Of a DNA stretch of 64,000 nucleotides, positions 53,426 through 62,796 are shown piece by piece. How positions within the stretch are numbered: the stretch's first letter is position 1; every line of letters begins with the position of its first letter. This DNA is from G963677325 sp963677325 (GTDB lineage: Bacteria; Bacteroidota; Bacteroidia; Bacteroidales; Prolixibacteraceae), in the NCBI GenBank assembly GCA_963677325.2, contig CAXXGM010000008.1, forward strand, positions 248,001 to 312,000, in the 5' to 3' direction. The notes beneath the pieces were generated by a model. The model had not been told where the DNA came from and did no database searches. It was given only the letters and a program-made list of their open reading frames with translations. Position numbers and translations under genes: made by a program.

Positions 53426-55043
53426 ATGAAAAAGACGTTTACCATTAATATCAGCGGAAGAGTTTTTCACATCGATGATGATGCTCATGAAAAGCTTAGC
53501 CATTACCTTAACCAACTGAACCGTTATTTTGGCAATGACCCTGATGCAAAAGAAATTGTTCAGGACATTGAATCACGTATTTCTGAACTCTTTTCAGAGA
53601 AAATGAAGAGCGGGGGAGAAGTAATTACCCTTGAACATGTGGAGGAGGTAATCGCTGTCATGGGGATGCCCGAAGCGATTTCAGATACCAAACTGGAAGA
53701 TGAAGAGAAACGGGAAAGGGTTACCTATATCCGCAACCGCAAGCTTTACCGGGATCCGGATAATAAGGTACTTGGCGGAGTATGCAGTGGTCTTGGGGCC
53801 TATTTTAACCTTGATCCGGTTGTGGTCCGGATTATCTTTATCCTGCTTGTGATTCTCGGAGCCGGATCATTTCTGCTGGTCTATATTATTTTGTGGATTG
53901 TGGTTCCCAAGGCAAGGAATACAGCCGAGCGCCTGGGAGATGAAAGGAGAGGAGGTAAATATTTCCAATATCTCAAAATCGATCAAAGAGGAATTTCAGG
54001 ATGTGAAGCAAAATTACCATAGTTTCAGGCAATCCAGAGGCCGTGACGGCAATCAATGAAGTCGGAAATGTTTTGGTGTCTCTTATTAAAGCCATTCTGA
54101 AAGTTGCTATTGTACTGATTGGCGCCGTTTTCGTTGTGATTAGTATTATTGTTTTGATTTCCCTGATATTGTCATTTTTTGTCACCGGGGCTGTTGTTGG
54201 ATTTTTGCCATGGTCGGGAGCATTTCCAAATTATATTGGCATGTTTATGAACGGGATATTCTTTCCTGGTTTTCAATTGGCCTGACTCTTGTTCTGGGTA
54301 TTCCGCTGATTATGCTGGCTTACCTGGGGCTTAAGCTGATTTTCAGATTTAAGTCTCCGAATAATGCAGTAGGGCTCTCACTTCTGGCTGTATGGATCGT
54401 CGGATTGATTGTTATGATCGCATCGGCTGTTTCGGGATTCAGCGGTTTCAAGGATGTATCGACCAATACCCGGCAGGAGATCATCGCCACACCTTCTGAT
54501 ACCCTTTACCTGAAGCTGGGTAAGGATGAATTTTCAGATTACCTGGATGATAATATCAAGCTGGGGAATGTCAGAATCGCCAACATGAATGATAAACCTT
54601 TTTTTGTCGGGGGTGTAGGAATCACCGACATGAATGATAAACCTTTTCTTGTCGGAACTCCTGAACTGGATATACAGAGAAGTGAAAGCAACAGCTGGGG
54701 ATTAGTCATCAAGTCCAAATCCAGGGGTCATGATCAGGAGTCAGCACAAAGAAACTCCAGGGAAATCCGTTACAATGTTGATCAAAAAGACTCCCTGATT
54801 ACATTTCAACCCTGGTACTACGTGATTCCGGGCCAAACGTCCTGGCATCATCAGCAGGTTCAGATCACGCTGAAAGTTCCGGAGGGCAAAACGATCTATC
54901 TCAATCAGGATATGACCAAAATTCTTCATGATATTGCAAATACTTCAAATACCTGGGACGGTGATATGGTTGGGAAGGTACTGGACCATGAAACCGGAGG
55001 GGCTGGAAGAAGCAAAGAAGAAATGATGAGAATGAATGGTTAA
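53426..55043 (+). CDS. PspC-domain membrane protein, several frameshifts
   Basis: About 538 residues over four frame segments. Residues 1-90 (MKKTFTINISGRVFHIDDDAHEKLSHYL, IVQDIESRISELFSEKM) are the conserved module before PspC in Bacteroidota. The PspC domain follows (KLYRDPDNKVLGGVCSGLGAYFNLDPVVVRIIFILLVI). After shifts near 53935, 54045 and 54260 the frame resumes as AINEVGNVLVSLIKAILKVAIV, then LTLVLGIPLIMLAYLGLKLIFR and a C-terminal beta-rich part. The first two shifts are each healed by removing one G; the third also fits a single-base indel, whose exact site I could not fix. It is the likely envelope-stress partner of PadR. A 45-nt direct repeat lies within (54583-54656). Confidence 0.8.
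54583..54656 (+). repeat. 45-nt tandem duplication inside pspC-like gene
   Basis: ACATGAATGATAAACCTTTT occurs at 54583 and again at 54628, period 45, giving MNDKPFFVG and MNDKPFLVG in the protein. Confidence 0.75.
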
Positions 55044-55082
55044 TGACCATTTTTAGAAAAGCGTTTGTGTAAAATCGTCTTT

Positions 55083-55131
55083 TAATTCGTGAAATTCGCT
55101 TCGTGAAAATTCGTTACAATTCGTGTAATTA
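55083..55131 (-). repeat. TAATTACACGAATT-type words from hydF stop
   Basis: From the hydF stop TAA (55131-55129) the minus strand reads TAATTACACGAATTGTAACG and then further TTCACGAA and GAATTTCACGAATT words toward the pspC-like gene. Confidence 0.65.
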
Positions 55132-56376
55132 GAATAGCCAGGGTTTAATGACGCGGTTTAAGATGGATTCGCCCTGAAAGTAAGAAAGAACGATACCATA
55201 ATTTGTTACAGGGGTGCCGGAGGCCTCCAGATCGCGGAGGCGGGCAGCCATTTTTTGCGAAGAAATCATGCAGCCGCCGCAGTGAATGACGAGCCGGTAG
55301 TTTTTTAGATTCCTCTTCATTTGACAGATCTCTTCCGAAGCTATGTTCTATGACGATACCCGGATGCATTTTTTCCAGCAATCTGGGTATCTGAATTGTT
55401 CCAATGTCCTCTTTGATGCGTGAATGGTTACAGGCTTCGGCAATCAGGACTCTGTCGCCCCGGCGCAGAGAATTTATTTTTCTTACTCCCTCGACAAATG
55501 TGCTTAAACGTCCTCTGCTCATGTAGTTTGATCATCATGACCGAAAAGGTAGTCAAAGCTGTTTCGGCGGGTGCCCAATCCTTCAGGATATCTATGGCCT
55601 GGGAGTCGGTAATGATCGCTCTGGGTGGTTTATTGAAATTATTAATAAACTGATCCCAGCGGTTTGCGTTCAGCTTTATCTCCGGCTCGGGCCCTGGAAA
55701 GATTCATCCTGTAACTGACAGGGAAAGCCCATTTGCGGGTAATGTATTCCTCAGCCATCGACTGGGGGCGAAGGAATCTTCCTGAGGGGGTTTCTTCATC
55801 CATCGGAATGTTGAGGATGTAAAACTCTTCTTTTTCTATAAATGGTAGCAGCTCCACCTCGGAATTCCTTGGGATGTAATTTTTTAATATGAAATCAAGG
55901 ATTTCCTTTCTGTTCTCCATATCAATGACCCTGGAGATAATTTTTTTGAAATACTTTAATTCCGGTAAAGCGGACTCCACTCTTTCAATTTTTCGGAGAT
56001 GTTCTTTCCTGAAAAGATTGTAAACCACAAGCATTTGCTTGTCAAGATCCCTTGCCTCGTTAATAATCAGGTATTCGTGTTCAAAATCGGTAGTATCTGG
56101 ATTTATGATTAAAACGACAAGATCACATTCTTTCAAGGCGGCTGTTACTTTTTGCCTTTTCTTCTCCCCCAATTCATCGGATTCATCGAAACCTGCAGTA
56201 TCCATAAGTTTAACGGGGCCAAGTCCATGTATTTCCATCAGGGTAATTTTGGTATCGGCTGTTGTGCCCGGTGAGGAATCCACAATAGAGGTTTCCTGTT
56301 GAGTGATCAGATTCATCAGGGAGCTTTTCCCTGAATTCATCTTGCCAAAAATTCCGATTATATCCCTTTCTGTCAT
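55129..56376 (-). CDS. hydF: [FeFe]-hydrogenase maturation GTPase HydF, frameshifted
   Basis: About 415 residues. An intact GTPase domain (56376 to about 55670) has G1 GKMNSGKSS, G3 DTAGFDE and LVVLIINPDT. The rest is in other frames: INNFNKPPRAIITDSQAIDILKDWAP and TALTTFSVMMIKLH, then RGRLSTFVEGVRKINSLRRGDRVLIAEACNHSRIKEDIG, then NLKNYRLVIHCGGCMISSQKM to the stop at 55129. The CNH and HCGGC residues are the expected [4Fe-4S] ligands (CxH...HCxxC). Three single-base shifts near 55660, 55515 and 55315 explain the breaks. It assembles the 2Fe subcluster with HydE and HydG, which are not in this window. Confidence 0.82.
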
Positions 56377-56448
56377 GGTTATTAAAGGTTTGCTCTAAAT
56401 TACAAATAGCAATTGAATATTAAGAATTCTTCCTGAGGAATTTTATCT

Positions 56449-56456
56449 TACTTTTG
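56449..56456 (+). promoter_or_regulatory. -7 element for dxs
   Basis: TACTTTTG matches TAnnTTTG and lies 36 bases before the dxs ATG. Confidence 0.4.
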
Positions 56457-56492
56457 TGAATCTTTATATTTTTAAAAATTGATTCTCTCTGA

Positions 56493-58400
56493 ATGGCAGA
56501 GGTAAAAACAAAATTAATCGATAAAATTGATCATCCTGAAGATCTTAGGAAGTTAAAGGAGGATGAATTGCCTCAGGTCTGTGATGAATTAAGGGAATTG
56601 ATCATCCGCGAAGCTGCATCAAATCCCGGACATTTCGGGGCGAGTCTTGGAGTGGTCGAACTGACTGTAGCATTACATTATATTTACAATACTCCTTATG
56701 ACAAACTGATCTGGGATGTGGGTCATCAGGCCTACGGGCATAAGATCCTCACCGGAAGAAGGAAGATTTTTAATACGAAACAGGCTTTACAAAGGGATCA
56801 GCGGATTTTCCCAAGATCGATGAAAGTGAATATTGATTCCTTTGGTGTAGGTCATTTCCTCCACTTCCATTTCGGCTGCTTTGGGAATGGCTATTGCATC
56901 GAAACTAAAGGGGGAAAAGGACAGGAAGATAGTTGGAAGTGATCGGGGATGGTTCAATGACCTGCGGTCTGGCATTTGAAGGGTTGAATAATGCGGGTCC
57001 CTCCAATGCGGATCTTCTGATTATCCTTAACGATAATAACATGTCCATTGACCCCAATGTAGGTGGATTGAGCCGTTATTTTGTCCATATGCAGACCTCC
57101 AGGACTTACAACCGATTGAAATCAAAGATCTGGCGTATCCTTGGAAACCTTGATAAATTCGGACCAATGGCCAGGGCTATTCTTCAACGGCACCAGCAGG
57201 CTTTAAAAGCAGTGATGTTCCGTGAAAGTAATCTTTTTGAATCCTTTGGCTTTCGTTATTTTGGACCGGTTGATGGTCATAATATAAAAGAGCTCACAAA
57301 AATTTTAAAGGATTTAAAGGAAATTCCCGGGCCTAAGGTGCTTCATATTCTTACTAAAAAAGGCAAAGGTTTTTCGCCTGCAGAGAAAGATGCTACCAAA
57401 TGGCATTCAGCTCCCGGGAAGTTTGATATTAAAACCGGCGAATTAATTCCTGAACCAGAGAAAGGGGTTAAGCTGACAAAGTATCAGCACGTCTTTGGAA
57501 AGACCATTATCGAGCTGGCCGGATGAATGAAAAATAGTTGCCATTACTCCCGCCATGCCTACAGGGTGCTCACTGAACTGGATGATGGAAGTGTATCCTG
57601 AACGTACTTTTGATGTAGGGATTGCGGAATCACACGCAGTAACTTTTGCTGCAGGTCTTGCTGTTGCTGGTCTGACGCCTTTTGTCAATATCTATTCTAC
57701 GTTTATGCAGCGGTCATACGATCAGATTATTCATGATGTCGCGCTGCAGAATCTGAATGTGGTATTTTGCCTTGACCGGGCCGGACTTGTAGGCGCCGAC
57801 GGAGCTACTCACCATGGTTTGTTTGATCTTGCTTATTTGCGGAATATTCCCAATATGATTGTTTCGGCACCAATGAATGAGATTGAACTCAGGAATCTGA
57901 TGTATACTGCCCAATTGCCGGGGAAAGGACCTTTCAGTATCAGGTATCCAAGAGGTAACGGAGTCATGGTGGAATGGAAGAATGAATTTGAGGAGATTCC
58001 TGTTGGTAAGGGCAGGCAAATTAGCGAAGGGAAAGATCTTGTTGTTTTATCTATCGGACATCCGGGAAACTTTGTAGTGGAAGCCGGGAAGGTGTTGAAA
58101 AATGAAGGAATATCATTTTCCCATTATGATATGCGTTTTGTGTCTCCAATCGATAAGGATATTCTGAATGAAGTGGCCGAACGGTTTGATAAAGTTATTA
58201 CTATCGAAGATGGGATTATTGAAGGAGGTTTCGGCAGTGCCGTGATTGAATATCTTTCAATCACTGGTAAAAATATAAAATTTCAAAGACTTGGAATTCC
58301 AAAGAGGTTTGTGGAACATGGCTCTCAAACGGAACTTCACAGGGAATGTGGATTCGATGTTGAAGGAATCTGCAATGCAGTGAGAAAAATGATGTGTTGA
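56493..58400 (+). CDS. dxs: 1-deoxy-D-xylulose-5-phosphate synthase, frameshifted
   Basis: About 630 residues, the normal length, across several frames. N-terminal: REAASNPGHFGASLGVVELTVALHYIYNTPYDKLIWDVGHQAYGHKILTG. The TPP-binding GDGSMTCGLAFEGLNNAG...ILNDNNMSI is in the frame from 56933. After a further shift near 57525 come FDVGIAESHAVTFAAGLA (with the catalytic Glu), RYPRGNG and the transketolase C-terminal domain. Between 56780 and 56940 about five single extra bases disrupt YKGISGFPKIDESEYDSFGVGHSSTSISAALG, an ordinary Dxs sequence once they are removed. Dxs feeds isoprenoid synthesis; ispG of the same pathway begins at the window end. Confidence 0.9.
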
Positions 58401-58535
58401 TGTGCTGATGTGTCGATTAGGTGACCTGGCAATGTGTAGGTTTGCCTAAGTACTGATAAAAAAGTGGGATGAAATGAACTAATTCAATCTAATCAATTCA
58501 TAAGATATCACATCAACACATTATTACATCAACAT
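58398..58535. repeat. TGATGTG words at dxs stop and inverted copy downstream
   Basis: From the dxs stop the plus strand reads TGATGTGCTGATGTG. About 90 bases on, 58503-58535 carries the reverse complement type (CACATCAACACATT, ACATCAACATC). The pair could form a terminator-like fold. Confidence 0.6.
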
Positions 58536-58574
58536 CAATTTTTTAATTAATATCCATTGTATTATTTATTTTTA

Positions 58575-58582
58575 TACTTTTG
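58575..58582 (+). promoter_or_regulatory. -7 element for DUF177-rpmF
   Basis: TACTTTTG lies 24 bases before the ATG at 58607 and matches TAnnTTTG. Confidence 0.4.
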
Positions 58583-58606
58583 CAGTCTTGAAAAGAAGAG
58601 ATCAGT

Positions 58607-59143
58607 ATGAATTATCTTTCAAATTATAATATTCAGTTTTCTGGTCTTAGCGAGGGAATTCATTTTTTCGACTTTTCAGCGGATAAATTGTTCTTTGCCT
58701 GTTTCGAAGAGAGTGAAATTGAGGAAGGAGACATTCAAATCCAAGTTGAATTGGAAAAGAGATCCACTTACCTAAGATTGAATTTTATTCTTAAAGGGGA
58801 AGTTGAATTGATCTGTGACCGTTGTCTTGAGAAGTATTTTCAGAATATACAGGGCAATTACCCGATGTTTGTTAAATTTACCGACGTTTTTGCAGAAGAT
58901 AATGATGAAGTCATCTATCTTCAGTCGGGTGATCATCAGGTAAATGTGGCAAAGTTAATATATGAATTTATTGTTCTAAGTATTCCGATCAGGCACGTAC
59001 ATCCTGATGACGAAGAGGGAAATAGTTTATGTGATCCGGAAATGCTGAAGAAAATTGAGGAATATAAGATCCGGGAGAGCGAAGAAAATAAAATAGTTGA
59101 TCCACGGTGGAACGATTTGAGGAAAATAATTGGTAATAACTAA
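58607..59143 (+). CDS. DUF177/YceD family protein
   Basis: A 178-residue protein of the YceD/DUF177 family. The central FILKGEVELICDRCLEKYFQ has the conserved CxxC, and the C-terminal part is acidic (HPDDEEGNSLCDPEMLKKIEEY, ending DPRWNDLRKI). YceD is linked to 23S rRNA accumulation and nearly always precedes rpmF. Here rpmF starts 12 bases downstream, confirming the identity. Confidence 0.9.
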   Translation: MNYLSNYNIQFSGLSEGIHFFDFSADKLFFACFEESEIEEGDIQIQVELEKRSTYLRLNFILKGEVELICDRCLEKYFQNIQGNYPMFVKFTDVFAEDNDEVIYLQSGDHQVNVAKLIYEFIVLSIPIRHVHPDDEEGNSLCDPEMLKKIEEYKIRESEENKIVDPRWNDLRKIIGNN

Positions 59144-59155
59144 AGAATATAAAAA

Positions 59156-59341
59156 ATGGCACATCCAAAACACAAACATTCCAGTACGAGAAGAGATAAA
59201 CGCAGAACTCATGATAAGGCAGTTCCGGCTACTTTGGCAACTTGTTCCAACTGTGGAGCAACAGTTAAATATCACACTGTTTGTCAGGAATGCGGATACT
59301 ACAGAGGGAAACTGGCTATTGAAAAAGCTGTAGCAGTATAA
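59156..59341 (+). CDS. rpmF: 50S ribosomal protein L32
   Basis: A 61-residue ribosomal protein starting MAHPKHKHSSTRRDKRR. It has a zinc ribbon with Cys30, Cys33, Cys43 and Cys46 (TCSNCG, VCQECG). Co-transcribed with the DUF177 gene. A GAAA-loop terminator lies about 75 bases after the stop, beyond a TTTAGAC word array. Confidence 0.97.
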   Translation: MAHPKHKHSSTRRDKRRTHDKAVPATLATCSNCGATVKYHTVCQECGYYRGKLAIEKAVAV

Positions 59342-59343
59342 GG

Positions 59344-59364
59344 TTTTAGACTTTAGACTTTAGG
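59344..59364 (+). repeat. TTTAGAC word array after rpmF
   Basis: TTTTAGAC, TTTAGAC, TTTAGG follow each other starting three bases after the rpmF stop (TAA). Confidence 0.65.
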
Positions 59365-59417
59365 TAAGCATAGTTCGTTAGCCTTTTGGCTCCATTCAAA
59401 GACTATAGTTAAGAATT

Positions 59418-59442
59418 AAAATCCCGAAAGGGATTTTTTTTT
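59418..59442 (+). terminator. Intrinsic terminator after rpmF
   Basis: AAAATCCC-GAAA-GGGATTTT is a perfect 8-bp stem with a GNRA-type tetraloop followed by a T-run. Confidence 0.85.
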
Positions 59443-59514
59443 GAGGTCTGTCGAGCCCTTTATCCTTTATTTACTAAACATTTCTTATTTTTAAGCCTTT
59501 AAAATTTAGAGTTT

Positions 59515-59880
59515 ATGGGTAAACCTGTAATAAATGAGGTTAAGGCGTTAAACACCTTTGCTCAGGATACAAAGCTTATTGGAAATATCGAATCAAAAGG
59601 TGATTTGAGGATCGATGGTCAATTGGAAGGATCAATAAATTGTCTTGGGAGAGTCGTAATCGGCCCCGAGGCCCACATTACAGGAACCATTTCCTGCAAC
59701 AATGCTGAAATTTTTGGCAATATTGAAGGGGATGTAATCGTGTCTGATTTATTATCACTGAAAGGCAGTTCTGTTATCTCGGGTAATTTGACCATGGGCA
59801 AATTATCTGTCGAACCGGGGGCCATATTTAATGGTCAGTGTAGTATGACTTCCATTGAAGTAGATAAACTGGATATGTAA
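59515..59880 (+). CDS. Bactofilin family cytoskeletal protein
   Basis: A 121-residue protein with the bactofilin beta-helix: short unstructured ends and repeated six-residue-like rungs (LIGNIESKGDLRIDGQLEGSINCLGRVVIGPEAHITGTISCNNAEIFGNIEGDVIVSDLLSLKGSSVISGNL). Bactofilins polymerise without nucleotide at the membrane and position wall-synthesis enzymes. It stands alone. Its stop is followed directly by five perfect ATTACGA units. Confidence 0.92.
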   Translation: MGKPVINEVKALNTFAQDTKLIGNIESKGDLRIDGQLEGSINCLGRVVIGPEAHITGTISCNNAEIFGNIEGDVIVSDLLSLKGSSVISGNLTMGKLSVEPGAIFNGQCSMTSIEVDKLDM

Positions 59881-59882
59881 TA

Positions 59883-59917
59883 ATTACGAATTACGAATTA
59901 CGAATTACGAATTACGA
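59883..59917 (+). repeat. 5 x 7-bp tandem repeat (ATTACGA) after bactofilin
   Basis: The stop TAA (59878-59880) is followed by TA and then five perfect ATTACGA copies, the same unit as the nine-copy array at 51175. Confidence 0.9.
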
Positions 59918-59967
59918 ATTATTCTCCTGTCGTCTTGTTAACTCTTGCTCTTGTTAATTCCATATAA

Positions 59968-60922
59968 ATGAAAATCATAGACATTTTTAAAGATTCAAAA
60001 AAGACCCTTTTTTCCTTTGAGTTGCTTCCTCCCTTAAAAGGCCAGAATGCAGATAAACTTTACCAGACTATTGAGGAATTACTCGAATTCAAACCACAAT
60101 ACATTAACCTTACCACACATCGGGATGAGGTTGAGTTCCGTGAACTTCCCAATGGATTAATAGAAAAAAGAATCGTTAGAAAACGTCCGGGAACTGTTGC
60201 GATTTCTGCTTCCATTCAGCATCGTTATAATGTTCCTGTGGTTCCACATCTGGTCTGCGGAGGTTTTACGAAAGAAGAAACAGAAAACATGTTACTGGAC
60301 CTTCATTTCTTAGGCATTAACAATGTTCTGGCTTTAAGGGGAGATGGATTGAAGTTTGAAAATACTTTCACTCCCGAGCCCGATGGCCACAGACATGCTA
60401 AGGAATTGGTTGAACAAATAGTCAATTTAAGGAATGGCCGATATCTTGATCCTGAATTGAAAAATAACACGCCGCTTGATTTCTGCATAGGGGTGGCCGG
60501 GGTATCCTGAAAAACATGCTGAAGCCCCCAATGGACTCATTGATTTAAAACATTTAAAGGAAAAGATTGATGCAGGGGCCGATTACATCGTTACCCAGAT
60601 GTTTTTTGATAACGAAGTTTATTACCGTTTTGTCGACCGGTGCCGTGAAGCAGGTATTACTGTTCCCATCATTCCCGGGCTTAAGCCTCTTTCTTTAATA
60701 AATCAGGTCACTGTCCTGCCTAAAATATTTAAAATTGATATCCCGGAGGCATTTGCAGCGGAGGTTCGCAAATGCAAAAATAATGATGAAGCACGACAGG
60801 TTGGTACTGAGTGGGCTATCATGCAGGCCCGCGATTTGATTAAACACAATGTGCCTTGTCTGCATATCTATACTTATGGAATTTCAGACAATACAAAACA
60901 GATTGCCAAAGCGGTATTCTGA
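59968..60922 (+). CDS. metF: Methylenetetrahydrofolate reductase, one frameshift
   Basis: About 318 residues in two frames. Frame one has TLFSFELLPPLKG (12-24), QYINLTTHRDEVEFRE and NNVLALRGDG, the FAD and folate site. Removing one G near 60500 (GCCGGGGTATCC to GCCGGGTATCC) gives GVAGYPEKHAEAPN, and frame two goes on with DAGADYIVTQMFFDNEVYYRFVDRCREAGI to NVPCLHIYTYGI. It reduces methylene-THF to methyl-THF for methionine synthesis. The gene converges with metK; both serve the methionine-SAM cycle. Confidence 0.9.
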
Positions 60923-61240
60923 AAATTAGACTTTAGGCTTTAGGCTGAAGGGGAAGTCAAATTTCATAAAGTTTATTAAGACTGCACGACTTACTACCAA
61001 AATGTCGCCGCTGTGTGGCTAATCTTTCAGGGTATTGCTGATCGTGTCGATTCATCTATAATCGTACCAACCCTTCGGGTTTAGAATCAGAAAAGGGAAT
61101 TTTGTCGTACACCCAATGAAATGCTAATTTCTGACAATTAAAATAGAAAAGCCCCCATAAAATAAAATGGAGGCTTTTTTATTCTTCCTGACGCCTGACG
61201 CCAGCCTAAAGTCTAAAGTCTATAGCCTAAAGCCTTTCTT
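60923..61240. other. metF-metK convergent gap with inverted word arrays
   Basis: TTAGACTTTAGGCTTTAGGC (60927-60946) follows the metF stop, and its reverse type (CCTAAAGTCTAAAGTC) lies at 61204-61236 next to the metK stop. Between them no gene is visible. A terminator hairpin is described separately. Confidence 0.6.
61148..61182. terminator. Terminator hairpin between metF and metK
   Basis: AAAAGCCCCCAT and ATGGAGGCTTTTTT form a 12-bp stem with one C/A mismatch around an A-rich loop, with A and T runs on each side. It may act in both directions. Confidence 0.7.
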
Positions 61241-62536
61241 CTAAATTCTGAAAGCACGTTTTACTTCATCTACATAGTCCAGTTTTTCCCATGTAAATAA
61301 TTCGACTTCCTTTTCTATGTCTCCGAAATAGGGAGAAGAATATTTCTTGATTACCGTACGGGGTACCCTGCCCATGTGTCCGTAGGCTGCTGTTTCCTCA
61401 TAAATTGGATTGCGGAGTTTGAGCCTTTTCTCAATGGCATAAGGCCTTAAGTCAAATAATTGTGTAAGTTTTTCTGCAATCTCGCCATCAGTCAGTTTTA
61501 CTTTGGCCGTACCGTATGTATTGACGTAAATGTTTACCGGTTTAGCTACCCCGATGGCATAAGCCAGTTGTACAAGAACTTCACTGGCTACCCCTGCGGC
61601 CACAACATTCTTGGCTATGTGTCTTGCAGCGTATGCGGCAGAACGGTCAACTTTTGACGGGTCTTTTCCCGAGAATGCTCCACCGCCATGGGCTCCTTTT
61701 CCACCATAGGTATCGACGATAATCTTTCTTCCGGTCAGGCCGGTATCTCCATGAGGACCTCCAATGACAAATTTCCCGGTAGGATTAACGTACAGGATAT
61801 AATCGTTTTTAAACAATTCCTGAATGTGTGCAGGCAATTTGGCGACAACCGCCGGGATCAGGTACTGCTGAACATCTTCCTTGATTTTTTCAACCATCAT
61901 GGTGTCCGCCTGCTCCTGTGTAAACTTTGAATTTACATTGGGTACGATAAACTCATCATGTTGGGTCGAAATGACGATGGTATGTACCTTTAATGGCTTG
62001 TTATTGTCATCGTATTCAATGGTAACCTGTGATTTGGAATCGGGTCTCAGGTAAGTCATTACTTCACCCTTGCGCCTGATGGCCGCAAGTTTCTTAAGCA
62101 ACATGTGTGCAAGATCCAATGACAATGGCATGTAGTTCTCTGTTTCGCTGGATGCATATCCAAACATCATGCCCTGGTCGCCCGCACCCTGATTCTCGCG
62201 ATCGGTTTTGTCACAACACCGCGATTGATATCCGGAGATTGTTCATGCAGGGCGGTCAGCACACCACAGGAATCTCCGTCAAACTGGTACTCTGCTTTGG
62301 TATAGCCAATCTTGTTAATCACCCTTCTGGCTACCCTCGCCGCACGTCAAACGTAGGTTTGTGATTTAATTTCCCCGGCCAGTACAACCTGTCCCGGTTG
62401 TTACCAGAGTTTCGCATGCTACCTTTGAATTTGGATCCCAGGCAAGAAACTCATCCAATACGGCATCTGAAATCTGATCGGCTACTTTGTCAGGATGCCC
62501 TTCTGACACTGATTCTGAAGTAAATAGATATCCCAT
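61241..62536 (-). CDS. metK: S-adenosylmethionine synthase, frameshifted at the 5' half
   Basis: About 430 residues. The start at 62536 reads MGYLFTSESVSEGHPDKVADQ and continues LDEFLAWDPNSKVACETLVTTG before the frame breaks; extra bases near 62395 and 62345 and further shifts to about 62170 follow. From there the frame is intact: MMFGYASSETENYMPLSLDLAHMLLKKL, GPHGDTGLTGRKIIVDTYGGKGAHGGGAFSGKDPSKVDRSAAY and PYAIEKRLKLRNPIYEETAAYGHMGR. Both MetK signatures (G-D-Q-G-x2-x-G-Y and GGGAFSGKD) are present or nearly so. Essential in nearly all bacteria, so the breaks are probably sequence errors. Confidence 0.92.
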
Positions 62537-62617
62537 AATAAAAGTTTATTTCTGATCGGAACTTATCCGGTCGATTAGTAATTAAAATTTTATGAGGATA
62601 CTTGATTGAAAGGAATA

Positions 62618-62669
62618 ACGTGCAAACATTGCTTTAGCATTTTTTTTTCCGTGGTTGCAATCAATCAAA
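62618..62669 (-). ncRNA. Candidate SAM-responsive leader element of metK
   Basis: On the coding strand the metK leader carries TTGATTGATTGCAACCACGG, an A-run, then ATGCTAAAGCAATGTTTGCACG. ATTGC pairs with GCAAT around a loop, and the loop holds TGCTAAA, like the conserved GCTAAA of SAM-II-type riboswitches. It sits about 80-130 bases before the metK start. The class is not certain. Confidence 0.4.
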
Positions 62670-62691
62670 TTTATCCACCTTTTACCCCCCG

Positions 62692-62699
62692 CAAATATA
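62692..62699 (-). promoter_or_regulatory. -7 element for metK
   Basis: CAAATATA (TATATTTG on the coding strand) would give a leader of about 150 bases, long enough to hold a riboswitch. Confidence 0.45.
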
Positions 62700-62796
62700 A
62701 AGCCTTTATTTAAAAAAGGGAAAAGAAAAGGGATAAAAATTATTTTCACCCCTTAAGAACATCAGATTTAAGTATTTTTTTCAGTAAAGTTTATGA

